A stretch of 64,000 bases of DNA from an uncultured Saprospiraceae bacterium. Its GTDB lineage: Bacteria; Bacteroidota; Bacteroidia; Chitinophagales; Saprospiraceae. Of the stretch, positions 62,665 to 64,000 are shown in pieces (within the stretch, counting starts at the first letter, position 1; the number at the start of each line of letters is the position of its first letter). The DNA is taken from positions 62,001-126,000 of the forward strand of contig CALIAU010000006.1 of the NCBI GenBank assembly GCA_938045585.1, written 5' to 3'. The notes below the pieces were generated by a model that was not told where the DNA came from, made no database searches, and saw nothing but the letters and a program-made list of their open reading frames with translations. The translations under genes were made by a program, and so were the position numbers.

Positions 62665-63213
62665 GTGAGCAAAGGAAAAATCATATTAAACGAGAGTAAG
62701 TTTCATCTTACCTTAGAACGCTTAGCGCAAGAGCTTATAGAGCGCTATGGGGATTTTTCAAATTGCTGTATCATAGGAATTCAAGAAAAGGGAGTAATTC
62801 TCTCCGAGAGGCTCATTTCAATTATTAATGAACGTAAGAAGAAGTTGGATATTCGCTTTGGTAAGTTGGATATAACCTTCTACAGAGATGACTTTCGCAC
62901 GAGAGTAAATCCGATTACTGCAAATACCACTGATATTGAGTTCATGCTGGACGGCAAAGAAGTCATTCTTGTAGATGATGTTTTGTATACCGGCAGAACG
63001 ATACAATCTGCCTTATCCGCCTTACAAGATTATGGAAGACCCGCCAAGGTCCAGTTGTTGGTAATGGTAGACAGGCGATTTAATAGACATCTTCCTATAC
63101 AGCCAGACTTTACGGGTTTGTTAGTTGATTCTTTGGATGAGGCTTACGTGAAAGTATTACATAAAGAAATAGACAAGAAGGATCAGGTCTTACTGTTTCC
63201 TATAAAAGATTAG
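62665..63213 (+). CDS. pyrR: PyrR-like phosphoribosyltransferase / pyrimidine regulator
   Basis: The track TTG at 62656 lies inside the promoter -7 element, so the GTG at 62665 (VSKGKIILNESKFH) is preferred and gives 182 residues, the usual PyrR length. The PRPP loop EVILVDDVLYTGRTIQSAL is complete, with GIQEKGVILSERL earlier and MVDRRFNRHLPIQPDF later, as in PyrR/uracil phosphoribosyltransferase proteins. In Bacillus PyrR binds pyr mRNA and attenuates it with UMP. It is followed by pyrB after 6 bases, which supports a pyrimidine role. Confidence 0.93.
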   Translation: MSKGKIILNESKFHLTLERLAQELIERYGDFSNCCIIGIQEKGVILSERLISIINERKKKLDIRFGKLDITFYRDDFRTRVNPITANTTDIEFMLDGKEVILVDDVLYTGRTIQSALSALQDYGRPAKVQLLVMVDRRFNRHLPIQPDFTGLLVDSLDEAYVKVLHKEIDKKDQVLLFPIKD

Positions 63214-63219
63214 ATATAG

Positions 63220-64000
63220 ATGAGACAAAGCCAATTGAGTACAGATCATTTACTTGGTATAAAATACATAACTAAGGAAGATATTGAACTTATATTCAAA
63301 ACGGCAGAGAGTTTTAAAGAAGTAATTAATAGACCCATAAAGAAGGTGCCTTCTCTACGTGATATTACTATTGCAAATTTATTTTTTGAAAATTCTACGC
63401 GAACAAAAATGTCTTTTGAATTAGCAGAAAAACGACTGTCTGCTGATGTTATAAATTTTAGTTCGTCCTCTTCTTCTGTCAAAAAAGGTGAGACACTTTT
63501 AGATACTGTCAATAACATTCTATCCATGAAAGTGGATATGATCGTTATGCGTCATCCAGCACAGGGTGCACCTTTCTTTTTATCCAAACATGTAGATGCT
63601 AATATTATAAATGCAGGGGATGGTACCCATGAACATCCTACGCAGGCCTTGTTAGATAGTTTTTCTATGGTGGAAAAATTAGGCAACCTAAGAGGCAAAA
63701 AAATCCTAATCGTTGGAGATATCAAACATAGTCGTGTTGCTCTATCTAATATCTTTTGCTTGCAAAAACTGGGTGCACAGGTGATGGTATGTGGACCACC
63801 CACACTGATCCCAAAGATGATTCATTTATTAGGAGTCAAAGTAGAATATGATTTACAGAAGGCACTCCAATGGTGCGATGTGGCGAATTTATTGCGCATA
63901 CAATTAGAGCGTCAGGATATCAAGTATATTCCCTCATTAAGAGAATATGCTCTCTACTATGGAGTAAATAAGAAGCTCTTGGATTCTCTAGATAAAGAAA
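63220..64000 (+). CDS. pyrB: Aspartate carbamoyltransferase catalytic subunit (truncated by window end)
   Basis: Missing from the ORF track because no stop lies inside the window. The ATG at 63220, 6 bases after pyrR, opens MRQSQLSTDHLLGIKYIT, and 260 codons are visible. The carbamoyl-phosphate binding loop FFENSTRTKMSFELAEKRL, VMRHPAQGAP, the GDGTHEHPTQALLD motif and LIVGDIKHSRVALSN all match PyrB. It condenses carbamoyl phosphate with aspartate, the first committed step of pyrimidine synthesis. It should be co-transcribed with pyrR. Confidence 0.97.
   Translation, partial: MRQSQLSTDHLLGIKYITKEDIELIFKTAESFKEVINRPIKKVPSLRDITIANLFFENSTRTKMSFELAEKRLSADVINFSSSSSSVKKGETLLDTVNNILSMKVDMIVMRHPAQGAPFFLSKHVDANIINAGDGTHEHPTQALLDSFSMVEKLGNLRGKKILIVGDIKHSRVALSNIFCLQKLGAQVMVCGPPTLIPKMIHLLGVKVEYDLQKALQWCDVANLLRIQLERQDIKYIPSLREYALYYGVNKKLLDSLDKE

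Noticed and set aside
63246-63803. Two minus-strand ORFs at the window end
   Set aside because: They are shadows of pyrB, which runs through the window edge and is therefore absent from the ORF track.
1-64000. tRNA, rRNA, CRISPR arrays, insertion sequences, phage or restriction/defence genes
   Set aside because: I looked in all intergenic gaps and ORFs and saw no cloverleaf, no spaced direct repeats, no transposase or integrase and no defence-related domains.

Overview
The window is chromosomal DNA of a Bacteroidota bacterium. The evidence is C-terminal type IX secretion (T9SS) sorting domains on several secreted proteins, a SusC/SusD outer-membrane pair, Bacteroidota-restricted families (DUF4252, DUF3810, DUF3822, DUF1599, a BT_3928-like protein), an AT-rich composition, and start regions that lack Shine-Dalgarno sequences but in several cases carry the Bacteroidota -7 promoter element TAnnTTTG. 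The secreted-protein repertoire would fit a marine or freshwater Saprospiria/Flavobacteriia-like lineage, but I cannot place it below phylum from sequence alone. I see no rRNA, tRNA, CRISPR array, transposase, phage or recognisable defence island. Most of the window is ordinary core chromosome, with a small accessory patch near 59.8-61.4 kb.

Layout. 0-10.4 kb: tail of an SDR oxidoreductase, ychF, a medium-chain reductase with a hotdog protein, hslR with ppk2, a DUF58 protein, trxA, a DUF3810 membrane protease-like protein, xseA-xseB and a TonB-like protein. 10.5-17.3 kb: an NhaC-family antiporter with an added secreted N-terminal domain, then two large T9SS cargo proteins. 17.4-22.9 kb: YggS, a deoxynucleoside kinase, a stand-alone MacB/LolD-type ATPase, a PduO-type cobalamin adenosyltransferase, a 7TM-HD (PgpH-like) phosphodiesterase and a DUF6580 protein. 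23-31.4 kb: a CPBP protease overlapping an M1 peptidase, a secreted protein followed by an orphan T9SS tail, an ABC-2 exporter and a 953-residue BNR/sortilin-like protein. 31.5-33.6 kb: an ECF sigma operon (sigma, anti-sigma-like protein, two DUF4252 proteins) closed by a terminator. 33.7-43.7 kb: an LptF/G-type permease, yigZ with an EamA transporter, DUF1599 with a BT_3928-like protein, nusB, guaA, a receptor-like lipoprotein and a SpoU methyltransferase. 43.7-53.5 kb: a T9SS esterase, an MmcQ protein, an FAD oxidoreductase, a DUF697-SHOCT protein, tsaD, then a run from a membrane-anchored protein through DUF3822, rsmD, argS and glnS. 53.7-64 kb: a sarcosine-oxidase-like flavoenzyme, SusC/SusD, two unrecognised exported proteins, a thioredoxin-MsrA-like fusion, and pyrR-pyrB, with pyrB cut by the window end.

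Several ORF-track starts need correction. The track start of xseA lies inside the terminator hairpin of the upstream gene. argS, pyrR and the DUF1599 gene have exact -7 promoter elements inside or overlapping the longest ORF, so internal GTG starts fit better. guaA, pyrR and perhaps two others place the -7 element only 6-8 bases before the start codon, which predicts leaderless or nearly leaderless mRNAs. The partial pyrB gene is missing from the ORF track.

The most interesting items are the thioredoxin/MsrA-like fusion that lacks the usual MsrA substrate loop, a cysteine-rich Gly/Asp-linker secreted protein next to a SusD that ends in CCNC, an RsmD with GPPY in place of (N/D)PPY, an orphan T9SS tail, and two copies of a structured intergenic repeat built around GGGCGTGTCC. 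I found nothing I would call a clearly new multi-gene system.
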